From Chloroflexota bacterium (lineage in GTDB: Bacteria; Chloroflexota; Dehalococcoidia; UBA2979), in contig CANFFZ010000040.1 in NCBI GenBank assembly GCA_947446155.1, positions 1 to 18,000 of the forward strand: a stretch of DNA of 18,000 nucleotides, read 5' to 3'. A program made the position numbers and the translations under genes. Of the stretch, positions 6,255-13,436 are shown one piece after another. The notes beneath the pieces were generated by a model. The model saw nothing but the letters and a program-made list of their open reading frames with translations, made no database searches and was not told the origin of the DNA. Each line of letters begins with the position of its first letter. Position 1 is the stretch's first letter.

Positions 6255-7160
6255 ATGCGCATCGTCCTGTTCGGCCAGGCGGCCTTCGGTAAGGACGTCC
6301 TCGAGCAGTTGCGCGCCGCCGGCGAGGACGTCGTAGGCGTCTCGACGCCTCGACAGGGTGCCCGTCCCGACCCGCTCTTCGAGGCCGCCTCGCAGGCCGG
6401 TATCCCCGTCATCGAGACACCGATGCTGCGGCAGGACGACCCCTTCCAGCAGTTCGTCGCGTGGCAGCCGGAACTCCTCGTCTTCGCCTTTGTCACGGAC
6501 ATCGTGCGCAGGCGTGTGCTGGACGCCGCCACCCACGGCGCGATCCAGTTCCACCCGTCGCTGCTCCCGCTACATCGAGGTCGCACGGCGATGAACTGGG
6601 CAATCATCTCGGGCGCGCACCAGACTGGCCTCACGATCTTCTGGGTCGACGAGGGCATCGACACGGGCCCGATCGTCCTCCAGCACACCGTCGACATCGC
6701 TGATGACGACTCGGTCGGCACGCTGTACTTCCAGCACCTGTACCCCATGGGCGTCGAAGCCCTCGTGGAGGGGGTGCGCCTCGTACGTGAAGGCATCGCC
6801 GAACGCGTCCCGCAGGACGAGGCCCAGGCAACGTACGAGCCGCCCTGCGGGCCCGAGCACGCGAAGATCGATTGGATGCAGCACGGGCGCGTCGTCGGCG
6901 CGCTCATCCGCGGCTGCGACCCTCAGCCCGGCGCCGCCGCCAGCCTCCGCGGCGAGACCGTGCGGCTGTTCGAGGGCCAGTACCGCCCTGGCGCACCCGG
7001 TGAGCCGCCCGGCACCGTCCTCGCCGCCATCGGCGCCACCGTCGAGATCGCGGCCATCGGCGGCACGATCTCCATCGGGAGCGTCCAGCGCGAAGGACAC
7101 CCGAAGGCCACCGCCAGCGAGGTCCTTCGCCCCGGCGACCTGCTCGAGCGTCTGCCATGA
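6255..7160 (+). CDS. Formyltransferase/10-formyl-THF hydrolase-like protein (FDH N-domain type)
   Basis: A 301-residue protein of the 10-formyltetrahydrofolate-binding formyltransferase fold. It has an N-terminal Rossmann-like formyl_trans_N part (1-180) and a C-terminal Fmt-like domain (about 205-300). His100 (QFHPSLLPLHRG) and Asp136 (VDEGIDTGP) are the catalytic pair, 36 residues apart as in Fmt and FDH. The phrase HPSLLPLHRG...AMNW and FWVDEGIDTGPIVLQ resemble the hydrolase domain of 10-formyl-THF dehydrogenase (ALDH1L1) more than Met-tRNA formyltransferase. Gln98 replaces the Asn that Fmt has two residues before the His. No aldehyde dehydrogenase domain follows; the stop overlaps the alanine dehydrogenase start in ATGA. 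ATG 6255 has GGAGGAGG upstream. It could still be annotated as Fmt; the substrate is open. Confidence 0.8.
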   Translation: MRIVLFGQAAFGKDVLEQLRAAGEDVVGVSTPRQGARPDPLFEAASQAGIPVIETPMLRQDDPFQQFVAWQPELLVFAFVTDIVRRRVLDAATHGAIQFHPSLLPLHRGRTAMNWAIISGAHQTGLTIFWVDEGIDTGPIVLQHTVDIADDDSVGTLYFQHLYPMGVEALVEGVRLVREGIAERVPQDEAQATYEPPCGPEHAKIDWMQHGRVVGALIRGCDPQPGAAASLRGETVRLFEGQYRPGAPGEPPGTVLAAIGATVEIAAIGGTISIGSVQREGHPKATASEVLRPGDLLERLP

Positions 7161-8275
7161 TCGTCGGCTGCGTCCGCGAGCAGAAGCTCGAGGAGTACCG
7201 CGTCGCGATCACGCCCGACGGCGCACAGGACATCGTCACCGCGGGCCACACGATGCTCGTCGAGACCAACGCGGGCGCGGGTTCCCACTACTTCGACGAC
7301 GACTACCTCGCGGCTGGGGCGCAGATCATCGCGACACCAGAGGAGGTCTACGCGCACGCCGACCTCGTGTGCGAGGTGAAGGAACCGCAGCCGAACGAGT
7401 ACGGCCTGATGCGCGAGGGCCAGATCATCTTCACGTACCTCCACCTCGCAGCCGAGCCGCACGCCTCGAAGGCGATCATCGACAGCCGCTGCATCGCGAT
7501 CGCCTACGAGACGGTCCGCCGCGAGGACGGCTCCCACCCACTGCTCGCTCCTATGTCCGAGGTGGCTGGCCGCATGGCCGTCGAGGTCGGCGCGCACTAC
7601 CTGAAGCGACCGGGGCCCGGGCGCGGCATGCTCCTCGGCGGCGTCGCCGGAGTGCCGCCCGCGCACGTCGTCGTGATCGGCTCGGGCACCGTCGGCAGCA
7701 ACGCCGTGCGCCTCGCGGTCGGCATGGGCGCGCGCGTCACTGTCGCTTCAATCGACGAGACACAACTGCGCGCGCTAGACCAGCGCTACGCGGGCCGCGT
7801 CGAGACGCTGTACGCCTCGCGCGCCGGACTCGCTGAGGCCGTCCGTGACGCCGACCTCCTGATCGGCGCCGTCCTCGTCGAGGGCGCGCGCGCCCCCGTC
7901 GTCGTCACGCGCGAGATGGTGCGCACGATGCCGCGCGGAGCGGTCATCGTGGACGTCGCCATCGACCAGGGCGGCTGCGTCGAGACGATCCGCGCGACTG
8001 ACCACCGCGAGCCGATCTACGTCGATGAAGGTGTCGTCCACTACGCGGTGCCGAACATGCCGGGTGCCGTCCCCCGCACCTCATCGCGTGCGCTCGCGGC
8101 GCTCACGCTGCCGTACGTCCTGAAGATCGCCAACCTCGGCGTGGTCGAGGCGGTGCGACGCGACGCCTCACTGCAGCACGGCGTGAACGTCTGGCGCGGC
8201 GACGTCGTCCACGAAGCCGTCGCGAAGGCGCTCGGACGGCCGTACGTACCGCTGGGCCAGGCGATGGGCGTGTAG
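7157..8275 (+). CDS. ald: Alanine dehydrogenase
   Basis: A 372-residue NAD-dependent L-alanine dehydrogenase, which converts alanine to pyruvate and ammonia reversibly. Active-site residues Arg15 (EYRVAITP), Lys75 (VKEP), His96 (TYLHLAAE) and Asp270 (DVAIDQGG) sit at the same numbers as in the Mycobacterium enzyme. Other family signatures are LLAPMSEVAGRMAVEVGA and NMPGAVPRTSS. The NAD-binding GSGTVGSNA occupies about 175-183. The start ATG overlaps the preceding stop (ATGA, 7157-7160), so translation is coupled to the formyltransferase. The transporter gene starts two bases after its stop. Length is full. Confidence 0.96.
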   Translation: MIVGCVREQKLEEYRVAITPDGAQDIVTAGHTMLVETNAGAGSHYFDDDYLAAGAQIIATPEEVYAHADLVCEVKEPQPNEYGLMREGQIIFTYLHLAAEPHASKAIIDSRCIAIAYETVRREDGSHPLLAPMSEVAGRMAVEVGAHYLKRPGPGRGMLLGGVAGVPPAHVVVIGSGTVGSNAVRLAVGMGARVTVASIDETQLRALDQRYAGRVETLYASRAGLAEAVRDADLLIGAVLVEGARAPVVVTREMVRTMPRGAVIVDVAIDQGGCVETIRATDHREPIYVDEGVVHYAVPNMPGAVPRTSSRALAALTLPYVLKIANLGVVEAVRRDASLQHGVNVWRGDVVHEAVAKALGRPYVPLGQAMGV

Positions 8276-8277
8276 CG

Positions 8278-9594
8278 GTGGCTACCACCGCGCCCCCGAA
8301 ACGCCCGCTCATCGAGCGGCTCCCTCGATGGCTGCGCGGACCGCTGGGGCCACTGCTCGAATACCCCCAACTGCTGCTGATCAGCATCGCGACCGTGCTC
8401 GTCATGGCGGGACAGGGGGTGATATCGCCGGTCCTGCCGCTGTTCGCGGCAAAGTTCGGCGTCGGCTCTGCGGCGATCGGACTGACGCTGTCCTCGTTCG
8501 CGCTCGCGCGCCTGCTCCTGAACATCCCGCTGGGGCTGCTGTCGGATCGTTACGGTCGCCGGCTGCTGCTGGTCTCCGGGCCGCTCGTGACCGGGATCGG
8601 GATGGTGGGTTCGGGCTTCGCCGTCGGCATCGTCGACCTCCTCGCGTGGCGGTTCGTCGCGGGTGCGGGCTCGGCGATGTACATGACCGGCGCGCAGATC
8701 TACCTCACCGACATCTCGAACCCGACCAACCGCGCTCGGTTCATCGGGACGAACCAGGGCGCACTGCTCCTGGGGGTGTCGGTCGGGCCCGCCGTGGGCG
8801 GCGTTCTCGCCGAGTTCTGGGGGTTGCGTGCGCCGTTCATCGTCACCGGCATCGCGGCGCTCTTCGCGATGGTCCACGCTTACTTCAAAATCCCCGAGAC
8901 ACGCCACCTCGCCTTAGCTCAGATCGAAGCGGAGCGAAAGCCCTCGATACCAGGGGCGCCGGCGCCAGTCGCGCCCCGGCGCGAGTGGCTCCGTTTCGCC
9001 ACCTCGCGAGACTTCGTCGCGATCTCCTTCGTGGTGATGGCGATCTTCCTGACCCGCACGGCGGGCAAGCAGACCCTCATGCCGTTGTACGCGGCAGAGA
9101 ACCTGCACATGTCGCCGGGAGTCCTCGGTGCGGTCTTCACCGTGATGGCGCTGATCAATGTCGTCCTGCTGGCACCGGCCGCGGTGATCGCCGACCGCTA
9201 CGGGCGCAAGTGGTCGATCGTCCCGAGCAGCCTCGTCGTGGCGGTCTCGATGTTCATGCTGGCATCCGCGAGCGGTTATCCGATGTTCCTTGCGGGCGCG
9301 CTCGTGCATGCGCTCGGTGCATCGCTGGCCGGGCCAGCGCCTGCCGCGTACACGGCGGACATCGCCCCGGCCAACCTCCGAGGGCTGGCGATGGGGATGT
9401 TCCGCACGTCCGGAGATGTCGGATTCATGATCGGCCCGCCGCTGCTCGGAGCGCTGGCGGACGCGACCTCGTTCGGGTGGGGGCTGGCGGCGAACGGTGT
9501 GATCATGGCTGCCGCGTGCCTGTGGTTCCTCGTGATCGCGCGGGAGACAGTCGGTCGGGGACCCGCGAAACAGCCGGCAGTCGCGAAGGTTTAG
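8278..9594 (+). CDS. MFS transporter, DHA1-like drug/metabolite exporter
   Basis: A 438-residue major facilitator protein with about 12 hydrophobic segments. The family's motif A appears in both halves: GLLSDRYGRR after TM2, and ADRYGRK in the second half. A hydrophilic central loop (about 205-245, IEAERKPSIPGAPAPVAPRR) separates the halves. The pattern fits proton-coupled exporters of the DHA1 group. The substrate is unknown. The GTG start at 8278 lies two bases after the alanine dehydrogenase stop and has no strong Shine-Dalgarno, so it probably depends on coupling. An amino-acid or antibiotic export role in this operon is speculative. Its stop codon overlaps the convergent thioesterase stop. 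Confidence 0.88.
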   Translation: MATTAPPKRPLIERLPRWLRGPLGPLLEYPQLLLISIATVLVMAGQGVISPVLPLFAAKFGVGSAAIGLTLSSFALARLLLNIPLGLLSDRYGRRLLLVSGPLVTGIGMVGSGFAVGIVDLLAWRFVAGAGSAMYMTGAQIYLTDISNPTNRARFIGTNQGALLLGVSVGPAVGGVLAEFWGLRAPFIVTGIAALFAMVHAYFKIPETRHLALAQIEAERKPSIPGAPAPVAPRREWLRFATSRDFVAISFVVMAIFLTRTAGKQTLMPLYAAENLHMSPGVLGAVFTVMALINVVLLAPAAVIADRYGRKWSIVPSSLVVAVSMFMLASASGYPMFLAGALVHALGASLAGPAPAAYTADIAPANLRGLAMGMFRTSGDVGFMIGPPLLGALADATSFGWGLAANGVIMAAACLWFLVIARETVGRGPAKQPAVAKV

Positions 9595-9602
9595 CCTTCG
9601 TG
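9582..9602. terminator. Bidirectional hairpin with both stop codons in the loop
   Basis: CGAAGG (9584-9589), loop TTTAG (9590-9594), CCTTCG (9595-9600) form a perfect 6-bp stem. A G-U pair (9583/9601) and a C-G pair (9582/9602) extend it. The loop holds the TAG of the MFS gene (9592-9594) and the TAA of the convergent thioesterase (9593-9591). No T-run follows on either strand, so terminator function is plausible rather than shown. Confidence 0.5.
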
Positions 9603-10082
9603 TGCGGCTGGCGTGCGCCCCATCTCGACGGACATCCGCTGCTCTTCCTCCGGCGGGAACCGCATGAACACCGCGCTCGCCTCGGCGACCGTCACCGACT
9701 GCGTGTCCTCGATGTGCGCACGCACTTCCACCCGCCGTCCGCGCACAGACTCCACGCGCGCGCGCACTACGAGCGGCCCATCGAGGCGCGCCGGGCCTCG
9801 GTAGCGCGTCTCCATCTTCGCAGTCACGCCGAGCGCGCGGTCCCATGCCCACATTGCCCACGCCATCGACTCGTCGAGCAGCGCGGCGACGATGCCACCG
9901 TGCAGGACGCCGGGGAAGCCCTGGTCCTCGGGCTTCGGCACGTACGTGCAGCGCACGGCGTTCTCCCCGTCGCGCTCAAAGCGCATGTGCAGGCCGTGCC
10001 CGTTCCGGTCGCCACACGCGAAGCACACCTGATTGTAGATGCGGTCCGCGAACGCATGGTCGGTCGGGGGCGTCGAGGTCAT
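9591..10082 (-). CDS. PaaI-family hotdog thioesterase
   Basis: A 163-residue single-hotdog acyl-CoA thioesterase of the PaaI/4HBT group. It carries NQVCFACGDRNGHGLHMRF near the N-terminus, a Cys-containing head seen in many PaaI-like proteins, and the catalytic-helix motif GVLHGGIVAALLDESMAWAMW (about 57-77). It would hydrolyse an acyl-CoA ester to free acid and CoA; the substrate is unknown. The ATG at 10082 overlaps the stop of the MaoC-like gene (ATGA, 10082-10079), so it is the last of four coupled genes under an HxlR regulator. The stop shares bases with that of the convergent MFS gene. Confidence 0.88.
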   Translation of the reverse strand: MTSTPPTDHAFADRIYNQVCFACGDRNGHGLHMRFERDGENAVRCTYVPKPEDQGFPGVLHGGIVAALLDESMAWAMWAWDRALGVTAKMETRYRGPARLDGPLVVRARVESVRGRRVEVRAHIEDTQSVTVAEASAVFMRFPPEEEQRMSVEMGRTPAAHEG

Positions 10083-10471
10083 GACGCCGCAGACGGACGC
10101 ACGGTGGCGGTACCGGTGAGCAGCGGTTCGCCCGCCTCGTCCTCGCACACGACGTCGTAGGTGAACAACCCGTCGAGGTCGGACTTCGGTGTGCAACGCG
10201 CCGTCACACGGATCGGGGGGAACGCCGGGGACCGCCAGCGGATCTTCAGCGTGCCGTTTTCTGCCCACGCCCGCCCGAACGCACCCGCCATCGCCTCGGA
10301 CGCGAGGGCGAGCACGAGCATGCCGTGCGCGACCGGCTTCCCGAAGGGGCCCGCATAGGCCTCGGGCGTCTCGCGGTGGATCGGGTTCGGGTCCTTGCCG
10401 TGCTGGGCGTATGCGTCCACCCGCGCCTGATCGATGACGCGCGTGACCGAGGGCACCTCGGGCGCGGTCAC
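10079..10471 (-). CDS. MaoC-like dehydratase/hydratase (HadB-like catalytic subunit)
   Basis: A 130-residue hotdog protein with the hydratase-2 motif: GKDPNPIHRETPEAYAGPFGKPVAHGMLVLAL, here described by its catalytic Asp27 and His32. This is the arrangement of the catalytic subunit HadB in the mycobacterial (3R)-hydroxyacyl dehydratases. The start is GTG 10471, which overlaps the preceding TGA in a GTGA junction (10471-10468). The upstream neighbour is a HadA-like hotdog without these residues, so the two may form a heterodimer acting on acyl-CoA or acyl-ACP. The cassette also holds a thioesterase and an HxlR regulator. Substrate unknown. Confidence 0.85.
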   Translation of the reverse strand: MTAPEVPSVTRVIDQARVDAYAQHGKDPNPIHRETPEAYAGPFGKPVAHGMLVLALASEAMAGAFGRAWAENGTLKIRWRSPAFPPIRVTARCTPKSDLDGLFTYDVVCEDEAGEPLLTGTATVRPSAAS

Positions 10472-10887
10472 GCCCTCGCCCCCTTGGCGGCGCCAGCCGG
10501 CGGCGGCGCGAGCACGGAGATACGCGAGACGAATACGGACTCACCGGCGGCGAGCGCCTCGGCCTCGAACTGCGCGATGGTGGCACCGCGACGCTGGCTC
10601 AGCGCCGCCACGGTGATGCGCACGTCCAGCGGCTCGCCCGGACGCACGGCCCGGCGCGCCTCGATCTCTTCACCGGTGTGCATGACTTCGAGGGGTATCG
10701 GCACGCGGGCGAGGAGGCCGGCCACCATGAACGCCGCCAGCAGCAGCGGTGGCACGGCGGCGGTCCAACGCGCGGCATCCTCACCGGTCGCGGAGAGGTA
10801 ACCCTCGATCTCCTCACGGGAGACGGTGAGGGGGAACGGGATGACGTCGCCCTTGGCCAGTGTCTCGAAGGTGAAGGCCACGCTCAC
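10468..10887 (-). CDS. HadA-like hotdog protein, non-catalytic dehydratase subunit
   Basis: A 139-residue protein resembling the N-terminal hotdog domain of MaoC/HadA dehydratases. FTFETLAKGDVIPFPLTVSREEIEGYLSATGED, PPLLLAAFM and VMHTGEEIEARRAVRPGEPLDV follow the family pattern, including the HxGEEIE strand that contacts the CoA arm in relatives. It lacks the D-x4-H catalytic pair. It probably partners the next gene's product as a structural and substrate-binding subunit. The start is GTG 10887, inside a GTGA overlap with the HxlR gene (10887-10884); upstream in-frame GTGs exist, but the overlap fits the pattern of this operon. Similarity is recognised by motif and context, so the family call is moderately sure. 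Confidence 0.72.
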   Translation of the reverse strand: MSVAFTFETLAKGDVIPFPLTVSREEIEGYLSATGEDAARWTAAVPPLLLAAFMVAGLLARVPIPLEVMHTGEEIEARRAVRPGEPLDVRITVAALSQRRGATIAQFEAEALAAGESVFVSRISVLAPPPAGAAKGARA

Positions 10888-11246
10888 TCGACGCTCGGTG
10901 CCGGGGCGACCTCGGTCGTCGCGAGGTGCCGCAGCCCCCACGAGGCCAGCGGGCGGAGCGCCTCCGCGAGTTCACGGCCACGATCGGTCAGTTCGTACTC
11001 CACCCACGGCGGCGCGGCGGTGACTTCGTGGCGGGTGACGAGGCCCTCAGCCTCCAAGTCGCGCAGGCGGTCACGCAGCGTGCGCGAGTTGCAGCCGCCG
11101 ACGGTCGCCGTGAGGTCATTGAAGCGGAGCCGCCCGGAACGCAGTTCGTAGACGATGCGCGGCACCCAGCGCTGCCCCACGAGAGCAAGGGAAGCGCGGA
11201 CGGGGCAGTAGTCGCCCTCGCGCGTGCGGGCCAGTCGAGCGTCCAT
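10884..11246 (-). CDS. HxlR-family winged-helix transcriptional regulator
   Basis: A 120-residue MarR-like winged helix regulator of the HxlR group. It has the hallmark CPVRASLALVGQRWVPRIV near the N-terminus (Cys14), then LRFNDL, the recognition helix region CNSRTLRDRLRDLEAEGLV and the wing WVEYELTDRGREL. Family members sense electrophiles or metabolites, often through the conserved N-terminal cysteine, and usually control an adjacent gene. ATG 11246 has GGGAGG five bases upstream. It is the first gene of a four-gene operon with hotdog enzymes, so autoregulation is likely. Confidence 0.93.
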   Translation of the reverse strand: MDARLARTREGDYCPVRASLALVGQRWVPRIVYELRSGRLRFNDLTATVGGCNSRTLRDRLRDLEAEGLVTRHEVTAAPPWVEYELTDRGRELAEALRPLASWGLRHLATTEVAPAPSVE

Positions 11247-11259
11247 GGCCGCCTCCCGT

Positions 11260-11296
11260 GTGACCTCACGCTAACCCAGCGAGCGCCGGGTTTCCA
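11260..11296 (-). promoter_or_regulatory. Candidate HxlR-operon promoter and operator
   Basis: On the minus strand, TGGAAA (11296-11291) and TAGCGT (11273-11268) are 17 bases apart, and the next bases form the imperfect palindrome GTGA-GG-TCAC (11269-11260) around the expected start of transcription. The GGGAGG ribosome site follows. The promoter match is moderate, and the operator is a guess from symmetry. Confidence 0.35.
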
Positions 11297-11331
11297 CCCG
11301 ACGCCCTCGGAAGCGACTTACTGGATGTGCA

Positions 11332-11346
11332 CTTCCACGCTGGAAG
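11332..11346 (-). terminator. Small hairpin after the GltD-like gene
   Basis: CTTCCA (11332-11337), loop CGC, TGGAAG (11341-11346) is a perfect 6-bp stem 15 bases past the GltD-like stop. The stem is short and no T-run follows, so it is only a possible transcription end or mRNA-stabilising element. Confidence 0.25.
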
Positions 11347-11361
11347 CGGCGGTTCCGACGG

Positions 11362-12891
11362 CTACCCCAGCAGCGAGGAGTCCCCGATGAGCCGCTGGCG
11401 GGGGTCACCATCCGATGCCGTGGGCTCCCCGAGCGGCCCGAGGCCCGCGAGGTAGCGGTCGATCGCATCGGCGGCACGATGGCCGTCGGCGAGTGCGGTC
11501 ACCACGAGGTCGGCGCCGTTCACGGCATCGCCCCCCGCGAACACAGCGGGAATGTTCGTCTGCAGCGTGTCCGGGTCAGCGACGAAGCGATCCCAGCGGT
11601 CTCGCACGAGGTTCGGCAGGATCTGTCCCCACTCCGGTTCCACGTTGTAGCCAATCGCCGTCACCAGCACCTCGGCCTCGATGTCGAACTCAGAGCCGGG
11701 GACCGGCTGTGGGCGGCGGCGTCCGGTGTCGTCTGGCTCGCCGAGTTCCATGCGCTGGCAGCGCAGCCCACTCACCCGTCCGGAGGCGTCCCGCAGCACC
11801 TCGACCGGTGCCGCGAGATATTCGAAGCGCACACCTTCCTCGGTCGCGTGGTTGCGCTCCTCGATACGCCCCTGCATCTCCGCCGCGGTGCGCCGGTAGA
11901 TCAGCGTCACCTCGGACGCCCCCAGGCGGCGCGCTGACCGCACGCAGTCCATCGAGGTGTCCCCACCACCGACGACCACCACTCGCTGCGGCGACCCGAG
12001 CGGGATGCGCAGCGCCTCCGGCAGGTGCTCCGGTGGCAGGTTGGCGCGCACCAGGAACTCCGTCGCGGTGATCACGCCCGGCGCATCCTCGCCGTCAATG
12101 CCGAGTCGGGCGCCCTCGGACGCGCCGATACCGAGGAACACGGCGTCGACGCCCGCGCGCACAGTCGCCCACGAGATCTGCGTACCGACGCGCATCCCTG
12201 TCACGACCTCGATGCCGAGCGCGTGCAGGTCGTCGAACTTGCGGTCGATCGCTGGCTTGTTCTGCTTGAAGTCGGGGATGCCGTATCGCAGCACGCCACC
12301 GGGCTCCGACCACGCCTCGTACATCACGACCGCGTGCCCACGCCGCGCGAGGCGTTCCGCAACGGCGATGCCAGCCGGCCCGCTCCCGACGACGGCGACG
12401 CGGCGGCCGGTGCTTGGCACCTCGACCGCGACTGGCGCAGCGCCGTTCGTGCGCTGCCACTCCGTCACGAACGTCTCAAGTTTGCCGATGGCGACGGGGA
12501 GTGCGTTCTTCCCGACGACGCAATGGCCCTCGCACAGGCGCTCCTGGGGACAGAGGCGGCCACACATCTCCGGCAGTTCACTCGTCTCGCGGAATACGTT
12601 CGCGGCGCCATCGAAATCGCGCCGTTCGAGGAGCCAGAGCGCGCCGGGGATGTCGCTGTGGACCGGGCACGCCTTCGTGCAGGGGGCGGCGGGGCACTGG
12701 ATGCAGCGGTTGGCCTCGACCATCGCGATTTCGGGATCGAAGAGGAAGGAGACTTCCTCCCAGTTCTTCACGCGCTCGGCGGGGTCCTGCTTGGGCGGGC
12801 GGTTCGCGGGGATCTGGAAGCGCGCCTTGCGGTCGATCTGCTTCGGATCGGGGCGTTCGTGTTCGGGAGCCGGGACGGCGTCGTCGGCCAT
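11362..12891 (-). CDS. GltD-like NAD(P)H-dependent Fe-S flavoprotein (glutamate synthase small-subunit family)
   Basis: A 509-residue protein from the chosen start. The N-terminal Fe-S module has two cysteine clusters, CIQCPAAPCTKACP and CGRLCPQERLCEGHC. An FAD-binding motif, VVGSGPAGIAVAERLA, follows, then the NAD(P)H-binding VVGGGDTSMDCVRSARRLGA and a C-terminal FAD motif with FAGGDAVNGADLVVTALADG. This is the electron-input subunit fold of NADPH glutamate synthase, also used in NfnB, SudA and stand-alone GltA-type enzymes. No GltB large subunit is nearby, so its electron acceptor is unknown. ATG 12891 is preferred to 12912 because AAGGG sits seven bases upstream and the promoter at 12930-12959 would place the transcript start near 12919, leaving 12912 almost leaderless. 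It appears monocistronic. Confidence 0.88.
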   Translation of the reverse strand: MADDAVPAPEHERPDPKQIDRKARFQIPANRPPKQDPAERVKNWEEVSFLFDPEIAMVEANRCIQCPAAPCTKACPVHSDIPGALWLLERRDFDGAANVFRETSELPEMCGRLCPQERLCEGHCVVGKNALPVAIGKLETFVTEWQRTNGAAPVAVEVPSTGRRVAVVGSGPAGIAVAERLARRGHAVVMYEAWSEPGGVLRYGIPDFKQNKPAIDRKFDDLHALGIEVVTGMRVGTQISWATVRAGVDAVFLGIGASEGARLGIDGEDAPGVITATEFLVRANLPPEHLPEALRIPLGSPQRVVVVGGGDTSMDCVRSARRLGASEVTLIYRRTAAEMQGRIEERNHATEEGVRFEYLAAPVEVLRDASGRVSGLRCQRMELGEPDDTGRRRPQPVPGSEFDIEAEVLVTAIGYNVEPEWGQILPNLVRDRWDRFVADPDTLQTNIPAVFAGGDAVNGADLVVTALADGHRAADAIDRYLAGLGPLGEPTASDGDPRQRLIGDSSLLG

Positions 12892-12929
12892 GGCCGGGCC
12901 CTTCACGCGCATCTGCGCGCTGCCCCCTC

Positions 12930-12959
12930 ACCATAGCCGCCCGTGGAGTCCCCGCTCAA
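12930..12959 (-). promoter_or_regulatory. Candidate promoter of the GltD-like gene
   Basis: On the minus strand, TTGAGC (12959-12954), an 18-base spacer and TATGGT (12935-12930) form a -35/-10 pair with four of six matches each. The predicted start lies about 28 bases before the preferred ATG at 12891. Confidence 0.45.
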
Positions 12960-13013
12960 TCAGCGATACCCATGACGGGGTGACAACTGCGTGAAATCGT
13001 CCTGCCGGTCGAC

Positions 13014-13436
13014 CTATCGAGGCATCACGACGAACGTCGCCGTACCCGTACCGACGAGGCCGCCCGTGCCATCGAAGCACTCGACGCTCGTGTGCCAGAC
13101 CTGGCGGGTGCGGCGCACCACCCGGCCGACGCAGCGGAGGCGGTCACCCTCCAGGCGGCGCAGCCAGCGGAAATCGGACTGCACGGTCGCCGTCTGCTCG
13201 TCCGCAGTCAGCATCGTGCGGACGGCGCCACCCTGTGCGGAGTCCGCGACGATCATCCACACACCGCCGTGAAGCGCCCCGTAGGCATTCAGCAGTTCGT
13301 CGCGCACCACCAGGGTGCACTCCACCCAACCCTCGCCGCCGTCGGTGATCGAGAAGCCGAGGATGTCGTAGACCGGCGACACGAGCGACCGCGGCATCGC
13401 CAGCCAGTCCTTCTCTGGTGCGCCGTCTGAGGTCAC
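13014..13436 (-). CDS. PaaI/4HBT-type hotdog thioesterase
   Basis: A 140-residue hotdog acyl-CoA thioesterase-like protein. It has the typical NAYGALHGGVWMIVADSAQGGAV helix motif (described here by ALHGG and the Asp of ADSAQ) and a C-terminal strand GTGTATFVVM. The GTG start at 13436 overlaps the permease stop in GTGA (13436-13433); an internal Met (MPRSLVSPVY) at about residue 14 is a less likely start. It is the last gene of the metal-transport operon. This is an unexpected neighbour with no obvious link to metal uptake. The substrate is unknown. Confidence 0.83.
   Translation of the reverse strand: MTSDGAPEKDWLAMPRSLVSPVYDILGFSITDGGEGWVECTLVVRDELLNAYGALHGGVWMIVADSAQGGAVRTMLTADEQTATVQSDFRWLRRLEGDRLRCVGRVVRRTRQVWHTSVECFDGTGGLVGTGTATFVVMPR

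Noticed and set aside
8328..10160. 610-codon plus-strand frame spanning the MFS and thioesterase genes
   Set aside because: Out-of-frame shadow rich in Arg, Pro and Ala; both true genes in other frames have clear families and junctions.
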